A stretch of DNA of 64,000 bases from JAWKTT01 sp041398965 (GTDB lineage: Bacteria; Planctomycetota; Planctomycetia; Planctomycetales; Planctomycetaceae), in NCBI GenBank assembly GCA_041398965.1, contig JAWKTT010000009.1:101704-165703 (forward strand), written 5' to 3'. The notes under the pieces were generated by a model. That model ran no database searches, was not told the origin of the DNA, and saw nothing but the letters and a program-made list of their open reading frames with translations. Each line of letters starts with the position of its first letter. Positions within the stretch are counted from its first letter, which is position 1. A program made the translations under genes and the position numbers. Of the stretch, positions 45,801 to 54,645 are shown piece by piece.

Positions 45801-46189
45801 CGAATCCATCCGACCCGCCTCCCACCGACGATAGTTCAACCGAGCCGTGCATCGACTGGGAGAAGGCCAAAGGGGCTGCCTATGGAGACCCTGAGTTGTT
45901 GCGAGATGTTGTCGGTGCGTTTCTGGAAGAAATTCCCAAACTGATCGACGGACTGAAGCAAGCGGTCGCTCAGGGAAATGCCACCGAGGCTCGTCGATTT
46001 GGGCACACATTGAAAGGGAACCTCAAGACGTTTGGTTCTCCCTGGGCCACCCCCGCTGCCGAGGTTGAAACCTCCGCGGCAAACAACGACCTGGCGATGC
46101 TCCCCTCCGCTATTCCTCCCCTCGAAGCCGGCCTGAGTCAGGTCGTTCAGGAACTGCAAAAGTTCCTGGACCAACCTTCGAGTCATTGA
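42872..46189 (+). CDS. Hybrid sensor histidine kinase (PAS-PAS-HisKA-HATPase-REC-REC-HPt)
   Basis: The N-terminal ~115 residues hold three or four hydrophobic helices, then a coiled coil. PAS domains lie at about 168-285 and 290-412, each with an RDV/RDI-T closing motif. The HisKA domain carries phospho-acceptor His441 (FLANMSHEIRTPMN). The ATPase has NLVGNAIKFT, DSGIGM and GTGLGLSI. Two receiver domains follow (VLIVDDN ... LTDASMPDVDG; ILLAEDS ... LMDVQMPEMDG). An HPt domain near the C-terminus has FGHTLKGNLKTFG. The set can run a full His-Asp-His relay in one 1105-residue chain, as in BarA. No response regulator gene is adjacent; the divergent GGDEF protein is a possible functional neighbour. 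Confidence 0.94.
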   Translation: MKHLTAETTWGPLRHPLGRPVITVLLAGAVFAMDIQLPVSIGAGTLYVAIILLTLSDGHRRSTLWMAGLATVLTIVGHYLSPEGSSGSELITNTGLFNRILSLFAVWVTTVLVMQRKQTESELRNTNTWLDARVKERTLELEATVSDLNAEVIQRERAQAERELESQLLDGLMNAVPDDIYFKDAEGRYLRINRAKSERSGLNSPMDAIGKTDADFFQHEHAERARDAELAIMKSGESLVDLEEELIWPDGHRSWVSATKAPLRDREGRVIGTIGISRDVTDRHVMEASLHIERDRLRTLIDNLPDYIFIKNQNGQLVTVNRALMGVYGTDTEAEIIGKTDFDFMPQDLAEFYREDDQRVIRTGEPLINREEEIVSPEGVRRWVLTTKVPLRNPDGAVHGLVGICRDITNRKQAEEALRAAKEAAEVANQAKSEFLANMSHEIRTPMNAIIGMTGLVLDSPLAADQRDYLETVADSAESLMGIINDILDFSKIEAGKIELEETAFEIREVLGDTMKALGFRAHAKGLELAFHVATEIPEWVVGDSLRLRQVIVNLVGNAIKFTSQGEVVLSVDPVSPDCPNTLKFIVRDSGIGMTAEQQGRVFEAFEQADMSTTRKFGGTGLGLSISSKITQLMGGVLSVRSELGVGSEFEFTLTFLPASREMVDIPAPDISRLIGLRVLIVDDNKTNRRILLEICRNWQMYPTAVEGARVALDLLRQSATQGHAFDLVLTDASMPDVDGFTLADEIQKDDTIRSTLVMMLTSLDGMGDADRCEALGIRSYLLKPIKQSELFDAIVLAIGAAPLDNTATDKLAAEIDVRPLHILLAEDSLANQKLASGLLTRWGHQVTVANNGREALSSIMTHRFDVVLMDVQMPEMDGLEATREIRLWEQTRGQRTPIVAMTAHAMRGDRERCLEAGMDDYVSKPIRPEALLKALDAIAQTAPTHERPSRSDLSPLDEETSHSSSTPPSSLASSDPNPSDPPPTDDSSTEPCIDWEKAKGAAYGDPELLRDVVGAFLEEIPKLIDGLKQAVAQGNATEARRFGHTLKGNLKTFGSPWATPAAEVETSAANNDLAMLPSAIPPLEAGLSQVVQELQKFLDQPSSH

Positions 46190-46276
46190 TACCGCCGCAA
46201 CACGTTTCGCCCTCAGCCGTCTGTGTGGGGCGATTCAAACGCAATCATCGCCGGAAAACAATTCGCCCCTCAATGC

Positions 46277-47167
46277 CTACCGCGAACACAAACGCACAGG
46301 GACCCCTTGGGCCGCGATCAGGTCCTTCGTCACGGCAATGCTGTAGTCGCCATAATGGAAGATGCTGGCTGCTAAAGCCGCGCTGGCATCGGCTTGTTGG
46401 AAGGCGTCGACCATGTGTTGAGGAGAGCCGCAGCCTCCGCTGGCGATGACCGGAATTTCGACCGCAGAGGTAATCGCCCGGGTCATTTCGAGGTCGAATC
46501 CGTCCCGAGTCCCGTCGGCATCCATGCTCGTGAGGACAATCTCCCCGGCTCCCAGACGTTCGACTTCCTTCGCCCAAGCGACGGCATCAAGGCCCGTTGG
46601 CTTACGTCCACCATTGATGTGGACGTCCCAATAGACTCCTGTCGCCCTGGGGAAACGTTCGAGAAATCGCTCCCGAAACCCCGCCTGTGTTGGCAACGGT
46701 CGCGGTTGTATCCGCAACGACTCCGGGATCTTCTCGAAGCCTGTTGCAAGCTCATCATTGATCGGAACTCGCTTCGGATCGATGTTGACGACGATACACT
46801 GACTCCCGAATCGCAACGCCGCTTCGCGAATGAACTCGGGATTCGTAACGGCGGCCGAGTTGATCGAAACCTTATCGCACCCCGCAGCCAGCAGGCGGCG
46901 GATATCTTCGAGCGTCCGGATTCCGCCGCCGACCGTCAGCGGCATGAAGCAAACCTCACTCGTCCGCTGCACGACATCGAGAATGATCTCTCGCTCCTCG
47001 TGGCTCGCCGTGATATCAAGAAACACCAGCTCGTCGGCCCCTTCGAGTTCGTAACGATGAGCGATGTCAACGGGATCACCAGCATCCCGAAGATTCAGAA
47101 AATTGACCCCCTTTACCACCCGGCCAGCGTGAACATCAAGACAGGGAATCACACGGCGAGTCAACAT
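46277..47167 (-). CDS. hisF: Imidazole glycerol phosphate synthase subunit HisF, with insertion
   Basis: The (beta-alpha)8 synthase subunit shows catalytic Asp11 (PCLDVHAGRVVKG) and Asp130 (VNIDPKR), phosphate-binding TVGGGIR and PVIASGGCG, and HINGGRKPTGLDAV. With HisH it makes imidazole glycerol phosphate and AICAR in histidine biosynthesis. Typical HisF has ~250-258 residues; this one has 296. The excess is one insertion at about residues 134-175, right after the catalytic Asp130 strand (loop 5), rich in Pro, Arg, Glu and Phe. This loop is disordered and moves over the active site in standard HisF, so the insertion is notable. No other his genes are adjacent. Confidence 0.93.
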   Translation of the reverse strand: MLTRRVIPCLDVHAGRVVKGVNFLNLRDAGDPVDIAHRYELEGADELVFLDITASHEEREIILDVVQRTSEVCFMPLTVGGGIRTLEDIRRLLAAGCDKVSINSAAVTNPEFIREAALRFGSQCIVVNIDPKRVPINDELATGFEKIPESLRIQPRPLPTQAGFRERFLERFPRATGVYWDVHINGGRKPTGLDAVAWAKEVERLGAGEIVLTSMDADGTRDGFDLEMTRAITSAVEIPVIASGGCGSPQHMVDAFQQADASAALAASIFHYGDYSIAVTKDLIAAQGVPVRLCSR

Positions 47168-47547
47168 GGCAACAACTTTAACTGACGAGAATCAGACAGA
47201 GTAAATCAGATCGAACAGCCCAGAGCACGCCTCAAGGACTCCACGACCACAAGTAAGTCGCTTTGGCGACTGTCACTATACTGGATGCCGAGAATGCGTC
47301 ACCCGAACGACCACTTCCGATCAACTGATCGGCGAAGACTGATCCCTGTGATGGGAATCGTGAGATGGAAGAGTATCTCTTCTAACGAATCTGGTAGATG
47401 AACTACACTGGGGGACGGGGTGATCGAGGCAGATTGCGAAGCCTTGACTGCCGAATCGTCTCGCGGATATCGGCCTGAACGTCGGAATGGCCGGTCGCGG
47501 TCCGATTCAGGCAACCCGTACGGCCTATTCCTTTTGCTGCCGGACTC
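47168..47547. other. Divergent intergenic region
   Basis: A 380-base gap between hisF and the KAP-like ATPase gene. It contains a small hairpin AGTCGC-tttg-GCGACT (47256-47271). No gene-like frame is recognised. Confidence 0.4.
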
Positions 47548-49047
47548 ATGAAAGTTCACCAACTTCTCGATCACTACGGGATCACCGAAAACCCTTTCGC
47601 ACAGGAGGATGCTTCCTCGGACAGGGTGTTCAAAGAGCATTGTCTCGACGGGACGCATCACTCGGCATGGGACAAGGTCTACGGCGACCCACGTTCCCCT
47701 TCGACCTCAGTCGTGTTTGGCGAACAGGGGAGCGGCAAGACGGCCCTCCGCTTGCAGATTGTCAGCAAGCTCGAAGCTCACAACCGCGAATTCCCCGAGC
47801 AACGAGCCTTTATCGTCGAGTACGACGACTACAACAAGTTTCTCGATTGCTTCCGAGAACGACTGAGTAGCCGTCAGCGGAAGCAGGAAAAGGCACTGAA
47901 GAACTGGCGTCTTTGGGATCACATGGACAGCATCCTGACGTTGGCGACAACGCAACTTGCCGACGCCATTCGGGACAACTCGACCCGCACCGAACCCTCG
48001 CAAGCGATCAACTCGGCGAAGCTGGAACAGCTGACACGCCCACAAAAACGAGACCTCTTACTGCTCGCGGCCTGTTACGACGACAATCGCGACCTCTCCG
48101 CATCGCGACGCTGGACTTCGCTAAGAAAGAAGCTCGGGTTCAGCGTCTGGCGCAGTCTCTGGGATCGGGCGCTCGGCTTCTTTGTTACGGTGATTACCAT
48201 CGGATTGGTCATATGGCTGGGCGAGTCATGGAAATCGCTGTTCCAGTGGTGGGTCGGAGCCATTCTGGCAGCGGGATGGTTGCCGTACGCCTGGCATCAG
48301 TTACGACTCGTCTGGCTTGGTTGGCGGATCAAGAAACAAATCCGCATCATTGATCATCCCACCTCTGCCCTGCGGCGTATCCTCGGGCGATTCGAACAGA
48401 ACGAACTCATTGGCCAGCCGTTGCCGAGTAAGTCCCGCAGCGACGACCGGTACGAACTCCTTTCAAAGTTGCAGTCGGTGTTGAAGACACTCGGGTTTTC
48501 GAGCATCTATGTCTTGGTCGATCGTGTCGATGAGCCGCATCTGGTGAATGGAAACGCCGAACGGATTCGTGACCTGATTTGGCCGATGTTCGATAACAAG
48601 TTCCTGAAGCATCCGGGGATCGCCTTCAAATTATTGCTCCCGGCTGCGGTGTCGGGCTATCTTGGGAAAGAGGAACAGGAGTTTTACGAACGTTCTCGCC
48701 TCGACAAACAGAACCTTGTCCCTTCCCTGAGCTGGACTGGCCAGGGGTTGTACGACGTCGCCAACGACCGGGTCCGCGCTTGTGCGAAACTTGCTGAGGG
48801 AACGAAGCCGGGGATTCGCGATCTGTTTGATTCCCGTATCTCCGACTCCGAACTGATCGGCCTGTTCGACCGCCTCCGTGCCCCCCGACATCTGTTCAAG
48901 TTTCTCTATCGCCTGCTCGTCGACCATTGCAGTAAGTACACCGAAGACGACCCGCAATGGAAGATTCAGCCCGAGACACTTCAATCGTCTCTCTCGCTCT
49001 TTATGCGAGACCTCCAAGCCTACGACGAAAAACGTGGCACCGGGTAA
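47548..49047 (+). CDS. KAP-like membrane P-loop NTPase
   Basis: This 499-residue protein begins HYGITENPFAQEDA, a start pattern shared with ExeA-type AAA ATPases. It has a Walker A motif GEQGSGKT (residues 58-65) and a probable Walker B strand SIYVLVDRVDEPH near 319-331. Two hydrophobic helices (about 208-226 and 236-255) are inserted between Walker A and Walker B, which is the hallmark layout of KAP P-loop NTPases. A late RAPRHLFKFLYRLL segment could hold a sensor-2 Arg. KAP NTPases are membrane-associated, of poorly defined function, and some are implicated in phage defence. No adjacent effector gene is obvious. Family placement is by architecture only. Confidence 0.65.
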   Translation: MKVHQLLDHYGITENPFAQEDASSDRVFKEHCLDGTHHSAWDKVYGDPRSPSTSVVFGEQGSGKTALRLQIVSKLEAHNREFPEQRAFIVEYDDYNKFLDCFRERLSSRQRKQEKALKNWRLWDHMDSILTLATTQLADAIRDNSTRTEPSQAINSAKLEQLTRPQKRDLLLLAACYDDNRDLSASRRWTSLRKKLGFSVWRSLWDRALGFFVTVITIGLVIWLGESWKSLFQWWVGAILAAGWLPYAWHQLRLVWLGWRIKKQIRIIDHPTSALRRILGRFEQNELIGQPLPSKSRSDDRYELLSKLQSVLKTLGFSSIYVLVDRVDEPHLVNGNAERIRDLIWPMFDNKFLKHPGIAFKLLLPAAVSGYLGKEEQEFYERSRLDKQNLVPSLSWTGQGLYDVANDRVRACAKLAEGTKPGIRDLFDSRISDSELIGLFDRLRAPRHLFKFLYRLLVDHCSKYTEDDPQWKIQPETLQSSLSLFMRDLQAYDEKRGTG

Positions 49048-49224
49048 TAGAAGGGATGACGGTGCAGCATAAGAGGATGTGAGGGTTGGGAATCAGCACT
49101 GTTTGGTACAATGAATCCCGAAGCGTCAGCCTACGCGACACACCCGCCTGACTCCCCGTTCGCCCGTCAGTCGACAACACTCAATACAGCAAAGTGACTG
49201 GAGTTCCAGCACAGGAGACTCGAC

Positions 49225-51948
49225 ATGCCCAAGGGAATGAGGGATCGATCTCGGCAGCCGATGTGTCGGTGTTGGAGAAAGTCGCTGTCGCTCGCACTGA
49301 TGTTGATGTCGACATGCTTCGGGAATGGAACCGCACAGGGCGAGTCGATCCGCTCGACGGCGACCGATCGCTATTTCGAGGGATTGCTCGATCGCGGCCT
49401 CATCGACGTTGCCGAAGGGGAAGCCCATCGACGACTCGACGATATGTTTCTGCGACCTCGCCAACGGACCGAGTGGCGCATTCGACTGGCCGAAGCTTAC
49501 TCGCGACATGCGGAATATCTCAACGGGGAAGAACGACAAGCCTTCTGGAATCGAGCAACGCAAACTCTCACACAGTTGCTGGAGGAGCCGGGCGTCGTCG
49601 GGCAAGAGTTGGGTCTTTGGCAGGGGGCCAAGATTCGCGCCCGTCAAGCGGAAGTCCTGCGATGGGAAGGGAGCCTGCGGAGCGATGATCGCCGGTTTCG
49701 TCAGCGATCGTCGGCACAAGTCCTCGTCATCATCGCGGAGATTCGGGAGACGATCACCGCACTGGAGTCGGCGATTCCCGGAGCCGAGCGACGCAGCCGG
49801 GCACAGACGGCCGATGGCGAGCTTTCGTCACCCGAGATGCGCGAACTGAAGACGCGAGTCGAGGCATTACTGGCATTCGCGCTGGTGGACCTTGTGGAAC
49901 TCTCCGAGCCAAGCCTCGAGAGATCGGAAGCGATGCACGAAGCCGAGTCCCGGTTGAAGAACTTCACCTCGGGCTGGAGTGGGGACCCGCTGACATGGGA
50001 GAGTCGTCTGCATCGGATTCGATTGCAGCGAATCATTGGCGATGTCGAACAGGCACGGACACTCATTCGATCGGCCTTAGCCGAGCAACCTGTTCCAGAC
50101 TGGCAAGATCGGTTCGTCGCCGAGCAAGTCCGGCTCGAACTGGCCGCCAATACACCCGATGTCGCACTGCAACTATTGCTCGATATTAGTCGTCGTCGAG
50201 GCCAATTGAATGACGAACTGCGGACTCTGCAAGTCGAAGCACTTCTTGCAGCCATTCCGATCGCGCAGGCCAAAGAGGACCAATCTCTGTCCGAGGACCT
50301 TCATAAACAAGCGAATCAAGTCGCCTCTCAGACACTCGGACCCTGGGGGGACCGATCACGGTTGCTGCTGTCGCAAGCGGAAGAGAATCAGCGATATGGA
50401 AGCGAGTTGGCGAAGCAGATGCGTTCTGCCCGGGCCACTTATTTCGACGGAGGGGGACTCGAAGCGGTCGGGCTGTATCAACAGGCAGCCGAGCGGGCCG
50501 TTGCACTCAATCGGTCGGATGTCGCCGACGAGTTCAGCTTCACAGCCGCATCGATCCTGTTGGAGCAGAAAGAGTATCGGCAGGCGGTCGAGGAGTTGAC
50601 CCGGATGATCGAACGATCTCCGTCAGGGCTACGGGCAGCCGATGCCGACCTCCTGCGAGCCTATGGACTGGGTCAGCTTTACGAGCAAGAGCCTACTCGG
50701 ACGCGTCGGGAGGAGTACGCCGCCGCTCTCGATCGGCACCGGACACAGCACAGTTCGTCGCCGACGGCTGGCGAGGCGACCTGGCTGCTGGCATTGCATG
50801 AAGAGTCCCGAAATCAATGGACGCGGGCGCTCACACTCTACAGCGAGATCGCGTCCGATCATCCGCGATGGTGGGGGGCCTCCATTCGCATCGCAGTCTT
50901 GTATAGCCAGATTCTCGACCGCCTGCGGGAACTCGGACAACCGGTCGATGCCTGGGAAGACCGAGCAGTCTCCGACCTGTCAGCACGATTTGAACAACCT
51001 GCTCCAGTCACTTCCGACGCTGAAGCGGCTCGATCGCGTTGTGAAGTCGGGGTGCATCTGGCGAGACTCTGGGTGAGACACCGAGAACGTCGCTACCCTG
51101 AAGCGGATCGCGTACTGGCTGATGTGTTTGAAAGATATCAGCAACATCTCGCGGCCCATCCGGTCAAGACGATTGTTCCTTCGACTGGAACGAACACGAC
51201 AACATCAACCAGCACGACGACAGCCGAAGACCCTTGGATGACGTTGGTGCATGTCGCCTCGCAGCTAAGGATTGTTTCTCTCGCTGGCCAAGGAAAACTC
51301 GAAGAGGCGGGACAAGTGCTCGACGGGTTAGCGACCACGTCACCCCGAGCGATGCTCTCGATTCTCCTCGGACTCGGCGAAATGGCCGACGGAATCGCAG
51401 TCGAACAGCAGCAGGGACTCGGACGTCTGCAACTGCAAGCGGCCCGGCGAGTCGAGACGCAACGGGACGCCCTCGCCCCCGAGGAACTCCGACGCCTGGA
51501 TGAGTCTCTGGCCGAAGCTTCGGTCGCTGCTGGGGAGGCAACGGAAGGAATTCGCCGTTACCGCAAACTCCTGATCGAACATCCCGGCGACTTGCGGCTC
51601 ACCCGGACGCTTGCCGCATTGTTGCAAGTGCAACCTCAAAGAGAGGCGGTCACGGAGTCGCAGCGACTTTGGCAGAAGCTGATGGAGAAACAGACGAAAG
51701 GGAGTCGCGAATGGCTGACATCACGCTACGAACTCGCCGACTGTGCGGTCCGACTGGGGCAGACCGAAGAGGCCCGAAAACTCCTCGGTCTGACCCGGGT
51801 GATCTATCCCGAACTCGGAGGCCCAGACCTGAAGGCTCGATATGAAGCACTCGAAAAGTCGCTTCCAACGGCGGGAAAACCTCCCGGCGGCGGCGGAAAG
51901 TCCGGCCTGTCGATCCCGCATCGCAACGCACCTGGAGAGCCGTTGTGA
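49225..51948 (+). CDS. Exported TPR-type protein
   Basis: A signal peptide (SLSLALMLMSTCFG) is followed by ~870 residues of helix-rich repeats with the alternating small/large pattern of tetratricopeptide repeats (e.g. LIDVAEGEAHRRLDDMFLRP, AAGEATEGIRRYRKLLIEHPGDLRL). A Thr/Ser run at about 657-667 marks a linker. It probably serves as a scaffold outside the cytoplasm. Its stop overlaps the start of the next gene by 4 bases (GTGA), so the two are translationally coupled and may act together at the membrane. Confidence 0.7.
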   Translation: MPKGMRDRSRQPMCRCWRKSLSLALMLMSTCFGNGTAQGESIRSTATDRYFEGLLDRGLIDVAEGEAHRRLDDMFLRPRQRTEWRIRLAEAYSRHAEYLNGEERQAFWNRATQTLTQLLEEPGVVGQELGLWQGAKIRARQAEVLRWEGSLRSDDRRFRQRSSAQVLVIIAEIRETITALESAIPGAERRSRAQTADGELSSPEMRELKTRVEALLAFALVDLVELSEPSLERSEAMHEAESRLKNFTSGWSGDPLTWESRLHRIRLQRIIGDVEQARTLIRSALAEQPVPDWQDRFVAEQVRLELAANTPDVALQLLLDISRRRGQLNDELRTLQVEALLAAIPIAQAKEDQSLSEDLHKQANQVASQTLGPWGDRSRLLLSQAEENQRYGSELAKQMRSARATYFDGGGLEAVGLYQQAAERAVALNRSDVADEFSFTAASILLEQKEYRQAVEELTRMIERSPSGLRAADADLLRAYGLGQLYEQEPTRTRREEYAAALDRHRTQHSSSPTAGEATWLLALHEESRNQWTRALTLYSEIASDHPRWWGASIRIAVLYSQILDRLRELGQPVDAWEDRAVSDLSARFEQPAPVTSDAEAARSRCEVGVHLARLWVRHRERRYPEADRVLADVFERYQQHLAAHPVKTIVPSTGTNTTTSTSTTTAEDPWMTLVHVASQLRIVSLAGQGKLEEAGQVLDGLATTSPRAMLSILLGLGEMADGIAVEQQQGLGRLQLQAARRVETQRDALAPEELRRLDESLAEASVAAGEATEGIRRYRKLLIEHPGDLRLTRTLAALLQVQPQREAVTESQRLWQKLMEKQTKGSREWLTSRYELADCAVRLGQTEEARKLLGLTRVIYPELGGPDLKARYEALEKSLPTAGKPPGGGGKSGLSIPHRNAPGEPL

Positions 51949-53321
51949 ACGAAGTTGCGACACCGTCGGAACGGACGAACTGGGGACTGATGGCACTGCT
52001 GTTACTCGGAGTCGCTTTGCGAATCGGGGCGATGATCCACTGGAACGAGGACCTGTCGCAAGACCGCGATGCCTACCTCGGACTCGCCACGTCGCTGCAA
52101 GAAGGGCGAGGACTGGCGACGCCCGGAACCGAGACCCCAACCGCCTTTCGACCCCCTCTGTACCCGCTCTGGCTGTCGTTGGACCCGACAACAAGTCTTG
52201 GGCGTTGGGTCGCCATCTCGAATCTTCTCTTCGGCTGGGGGACCATCTTATTGACGTATCACCTTGGTCGACGACTCGGGTTATCGGAAGGTCGATCGAC
52301 ACTGGCGGCTGGACTCATCGCCATCGATCCGCTGCTCTTACGATACTCCGCTCAGCCGATGACCGAGTGCTTCAGCACCCTCCTGGCAACCGCTCTGCTT
52401 TGGCATCTCGCCCGGCCCGGCGACTCGCAGAGTCGATCGATCGGAAGCCTGTTCACCGGCCTACTCTTTGGGGCAAACGTCCTTTGTCGTCCAACCTTCT
52501 GGGCATTCGGCGGACTCCTTCTGTTCGCGACCGTTCTCCTGAGTAACTCAATCCTTGCAAAGAGGTTTCTGTTTGGAGAACCAAGACTCAACATGTCTGA
52601 ATCGGCAACAGCTTCATCAGAACAGCGTCGACTTCGTTTGTGGAACTGGAAGGGAACGCTGCTTGTGATGCTGGGGATTGTGTTGACCGTCGGACCTTGG
52701 GGAGTGCGAAACGCAAAGCAACTTGGCTCACCCATCATCACGACGACTCATGGGGGCTACACGCTGTTACTGGGGAACAATGCCCCCTTCTACAAGGAGG
52801 TCGTCCGACAACCCTGGGGGACTGTGTGGGATGGCTCGCACGGGCCGGGTCAAGAGGGGTGGTATCGCGATGTCTTGCAACAAATGCAGGCCGACGGGGT
52901 AACCTCCGCAGCCCCCCAAGTGGACGGAATCTCGACGGAAGTTGCTGCGGATCGTTGGCAACAACGCCTGGCGAAGGAGTCGATCGCAGCCGATCCGGGG
53001 GGCTTTGTGCATGCGTCACTGCTTCGCTTCGTGAGGTTTTGGAACGTCGTCCCCTTAGGGGACCCGGGGGGCAAAATCCCGGCGACATTGTGGTGGGGGA
53101 CCGGCCTGTTCTATGGATTACTGTTTGCCGCAGCGCTGGTTGCTCTTGTCCGCCTGAAACATCTCGACTCGCCCCAACTCTGGCTCCCGCCGATCGCGAT
53201 GATTGTCGCCTTCACCTTGGTGCATCTGGTCTACTGGAGCAACACCCGCATGCGCGCCCCGCTGATGCCATCCATCACCCTCCTCGCCCTGTCATCATGG
53301 CCCACCCGCAAGGTGACGTAA
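51945..53321 (+). CDS. GT39/ArnT-like membrane glycosyltransferase
   Basis: This 458-residue protein has about nine or ten hydrophobic helices. A first-loop acidic motif EDLSQDRDAYLGLATSL comes after the first helix, the position of the catalytic Asp in PMT/ArnT-type (GT39/GT83) enzymes, followed by FRPPLYPLWL. These enzymes transfer sugars from polyprenyl phosphate carriers. Acceptor and donor cannot be read here. It starts with GTG, overlapping the TPR gene stop. Coupled TPR and glycosyltransferase genes suggest a joint role in envelope glycosylation, which is inference only. Confidence 0.75.
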   Translation: MNEVATPSERTNWGLMALLLLGVALRIGAMIHWNEDLSQDRDAYLGLATSLQEGRGLATPGTETPTAFRPPLYPLWLSLDPTTSLGRWVAISNLLFGWGTILLTYHLGRRLGLSEGRSTLAAGLIAIDPLLLRYSAQPMTECFSTLLATALLWHLARPGDSQSRSIGSLFTGLLFGANVLCRPTFWAFGGLLLFATVLLSNSILAKRFLFGEPRLNMSESATASSEQRRLRLWNWKGTLLVMLGIVLTVGPWGVRNAKQLGSPIITTTHGGYTLLLGNNAPFYKEVVRQPWGTVWDGSHGPGQEGWYRDVLQQMQADGVTSAAPQVDGISTEVAADRWQQRLAKESIAADPGGFVHASLLRFVRFWNVVPLGDPGGKIPATLWWGTGLFYGLLFAAALVALVRLKHLDSPQLWLPPIAMIVAFTLVHLVYWSNTRMRAPLMPSITLLALSSWPTRKVT

Positions 53322-53468
53322 CAGCGAACACCGCGCCGCGGACACCCTTGTCTGCGAAGCCAACTGTGCTCGCCGCGAAAGAGGTTCACCGCAGAGAAAC
53401 TCAGAGGACTTTTGGGGAGATCATCAGCCAGAAGACTCGCACTTGTACCGTACCTCTTCTTTGTTTGA

Positions 53469-53504
53469 CTGACATGTCGAAGTGTCTGTGATTTGACGTG
53501 TCAG
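53469..53504. repeat. Inverted repeat between convergent genes
   Basis: Arms CTGACATGTC (53469-53478) and GACGTGTCAG (53495-53504) pair with one G-T wobble around a 16-base loop. The element lies in the 232-base gap between the glycosyltransferase and the lipid-kinase genes and may act as a transcript end. No T-run follows. Confidence 0.35.
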
Positions 53505-53553
53505 TGACGAGGCGCAGACTCATGTTGCGAATGTCAGAGTTTTTCCAAGATCA

Positions 53554-54492
53554 TTACTGCGGTTCGACCGGAGTTTGTGATGAGGTTTGGGGGACAAAGA
53601 GGCGGGCGGCGAGGGGGAGGACTTCGATGGTCACGGGGGTGACGGCGACCGAGTCGCCGTCGGCTTGTACCGGAAACGGACCGGTCGCTTCGATCCGAAT
53701 TCGCTTTGCCCGAAACCGAGAAACCTGCGGGAGCCATTCGTGACGACGCAAACAGACTCGCAAGAAGTCGCGAACGAATCCCCAAGCGGAACGGTGGGGG
53801 AAGACGCGAACGTCCAACAGTCCATCATTGCCGATGGCTGTGGGGACGAGCGGGAGTCGAAACGCATAGTCCGGGAGATTGGCGACAACGACCATCCCCC
53901 CTGTGACCGGTTCGGTCGAATCATCGATCGTGACCCGCAGTTCGGGAAAGGGGAAGTTCCAAAGACTGGCGAGGACAGGGCGAACATAGTGCCAATGTCT
54001 GATGTTCCCGGATCGCGATTGGTACAAGCGATGGATCACTTCGGCATCGAATCCACAACTGGCGACCGTCGCGAATCGGCCCCCATTGACTTGCCCGAGG
54101 TCGATCTTCGTGATGAGGCCGTCGGCGATCATCCTCGCGACGAATTCTCCATCGCGACGGGGGATGCCGAGGTGTCGAGCGAGGAGGTTTTCGGTCCCCA
54201 ATGGCAGGACCGCAACGGGGATGCTGGGGTGACGATTGAGGAGGTCGAGCACCGTTCCATCCCCCCCCGCCGCGACGATGCCGTACAACTCCCCCCATTC
54301 ACCCAGTTGAGGTGTCGATGCGAGATTGGCGTGAGCGAGCACCGCACGATCAAGTTCTTCACGTTTCGAGAAGAGTCGCGGGGTGAGACCGAACCGACGA
54401 AGCGCGCGGATCAGGCTCATCAGGACCGGGTACTGTCCACCGCGACCCGACTTGCGGTTCCGCTGAATTGCGACCCATCGCCGATGTGCCAT
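53554..54492 (-). CDS. Diacylglycerol kinase-like lipid kinase (DAGKc domain)
   Basis: The 312-residue protein has the DAGKc pattern: WVAIQRNRKSGRGG at the N-terminus, the nucleotide motif AAGGDGTVLDLLN near residue 92, and PLGTENLLARHLGI, a form of the LPxGTxNdfAR signature. The C-terminal beta-sandwich includes GNDGLLDVRVF and a final VQADGDSV. Members phosphorylate diacylglycerol or related lipids (DgkB, YegS, BmrU). The substrate is not determined by sequence. Confidence 0.88.
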   Translation of the reverse strand: MAHRRWVAIQRNRKSGRGGQYPVLMSLIRALRRFGLTPRLFSKREELDRAVLAHANLASTPQLGEWGELYGIVAAGGDGTVLDLLNRHPSIPVAVLPLGTENLLARHLGIPRRDGEFVARMIADGLITKIDLGQVNGGRFATVASCGFDAEVIHRLYQSRSGNIRHWHYVRPVLASLWNFPFPELRVTIDDSTEPVTGGMVVVANLPDYAFRLPLVPTAIGNDGLLDVRVFPHRSAWGFVRDFLRVCLRRHEWLPQVSRFRAKRIRIEATGPFPVQADGDSVAVTPVTIEVLPLAARLFVPQTSSQTPVEPQ

Positions 54493-54569
54493 TAGCTCCC
54501 CCTGTCAGGCCGGGAACGTGGAAGAGTCTGCTGTCTCAGCGGTTGGAGAAATCTCAGAGTCAATGACCA

Positions 54570-54617
54570 AGACGCCGCTGCATCCCAAGGTGTCCAACTT
54601 GGAATGACGCGGCGTCT
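54570..54617. terminator. Inverted repeat downstream of rpmB
   Basis: A 9-bp perfect pair AGACGCCGC (54570-54578) and GCGGCGTCT (54609-54617) encloses an inner CCCAAG/CTTGG-type pair, giving a long hairpin. It lies 28 bases after the rpmB stop. A run of A on the plus strand (54629-54634) lies before the hairpin in the minus-strand direction, so it is not a canonical intrinsic terminator. Confidence 0.45.
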
Positions 54618-54645
54618 GTCGTCGGCATAAAAAACAGCGAAAACG

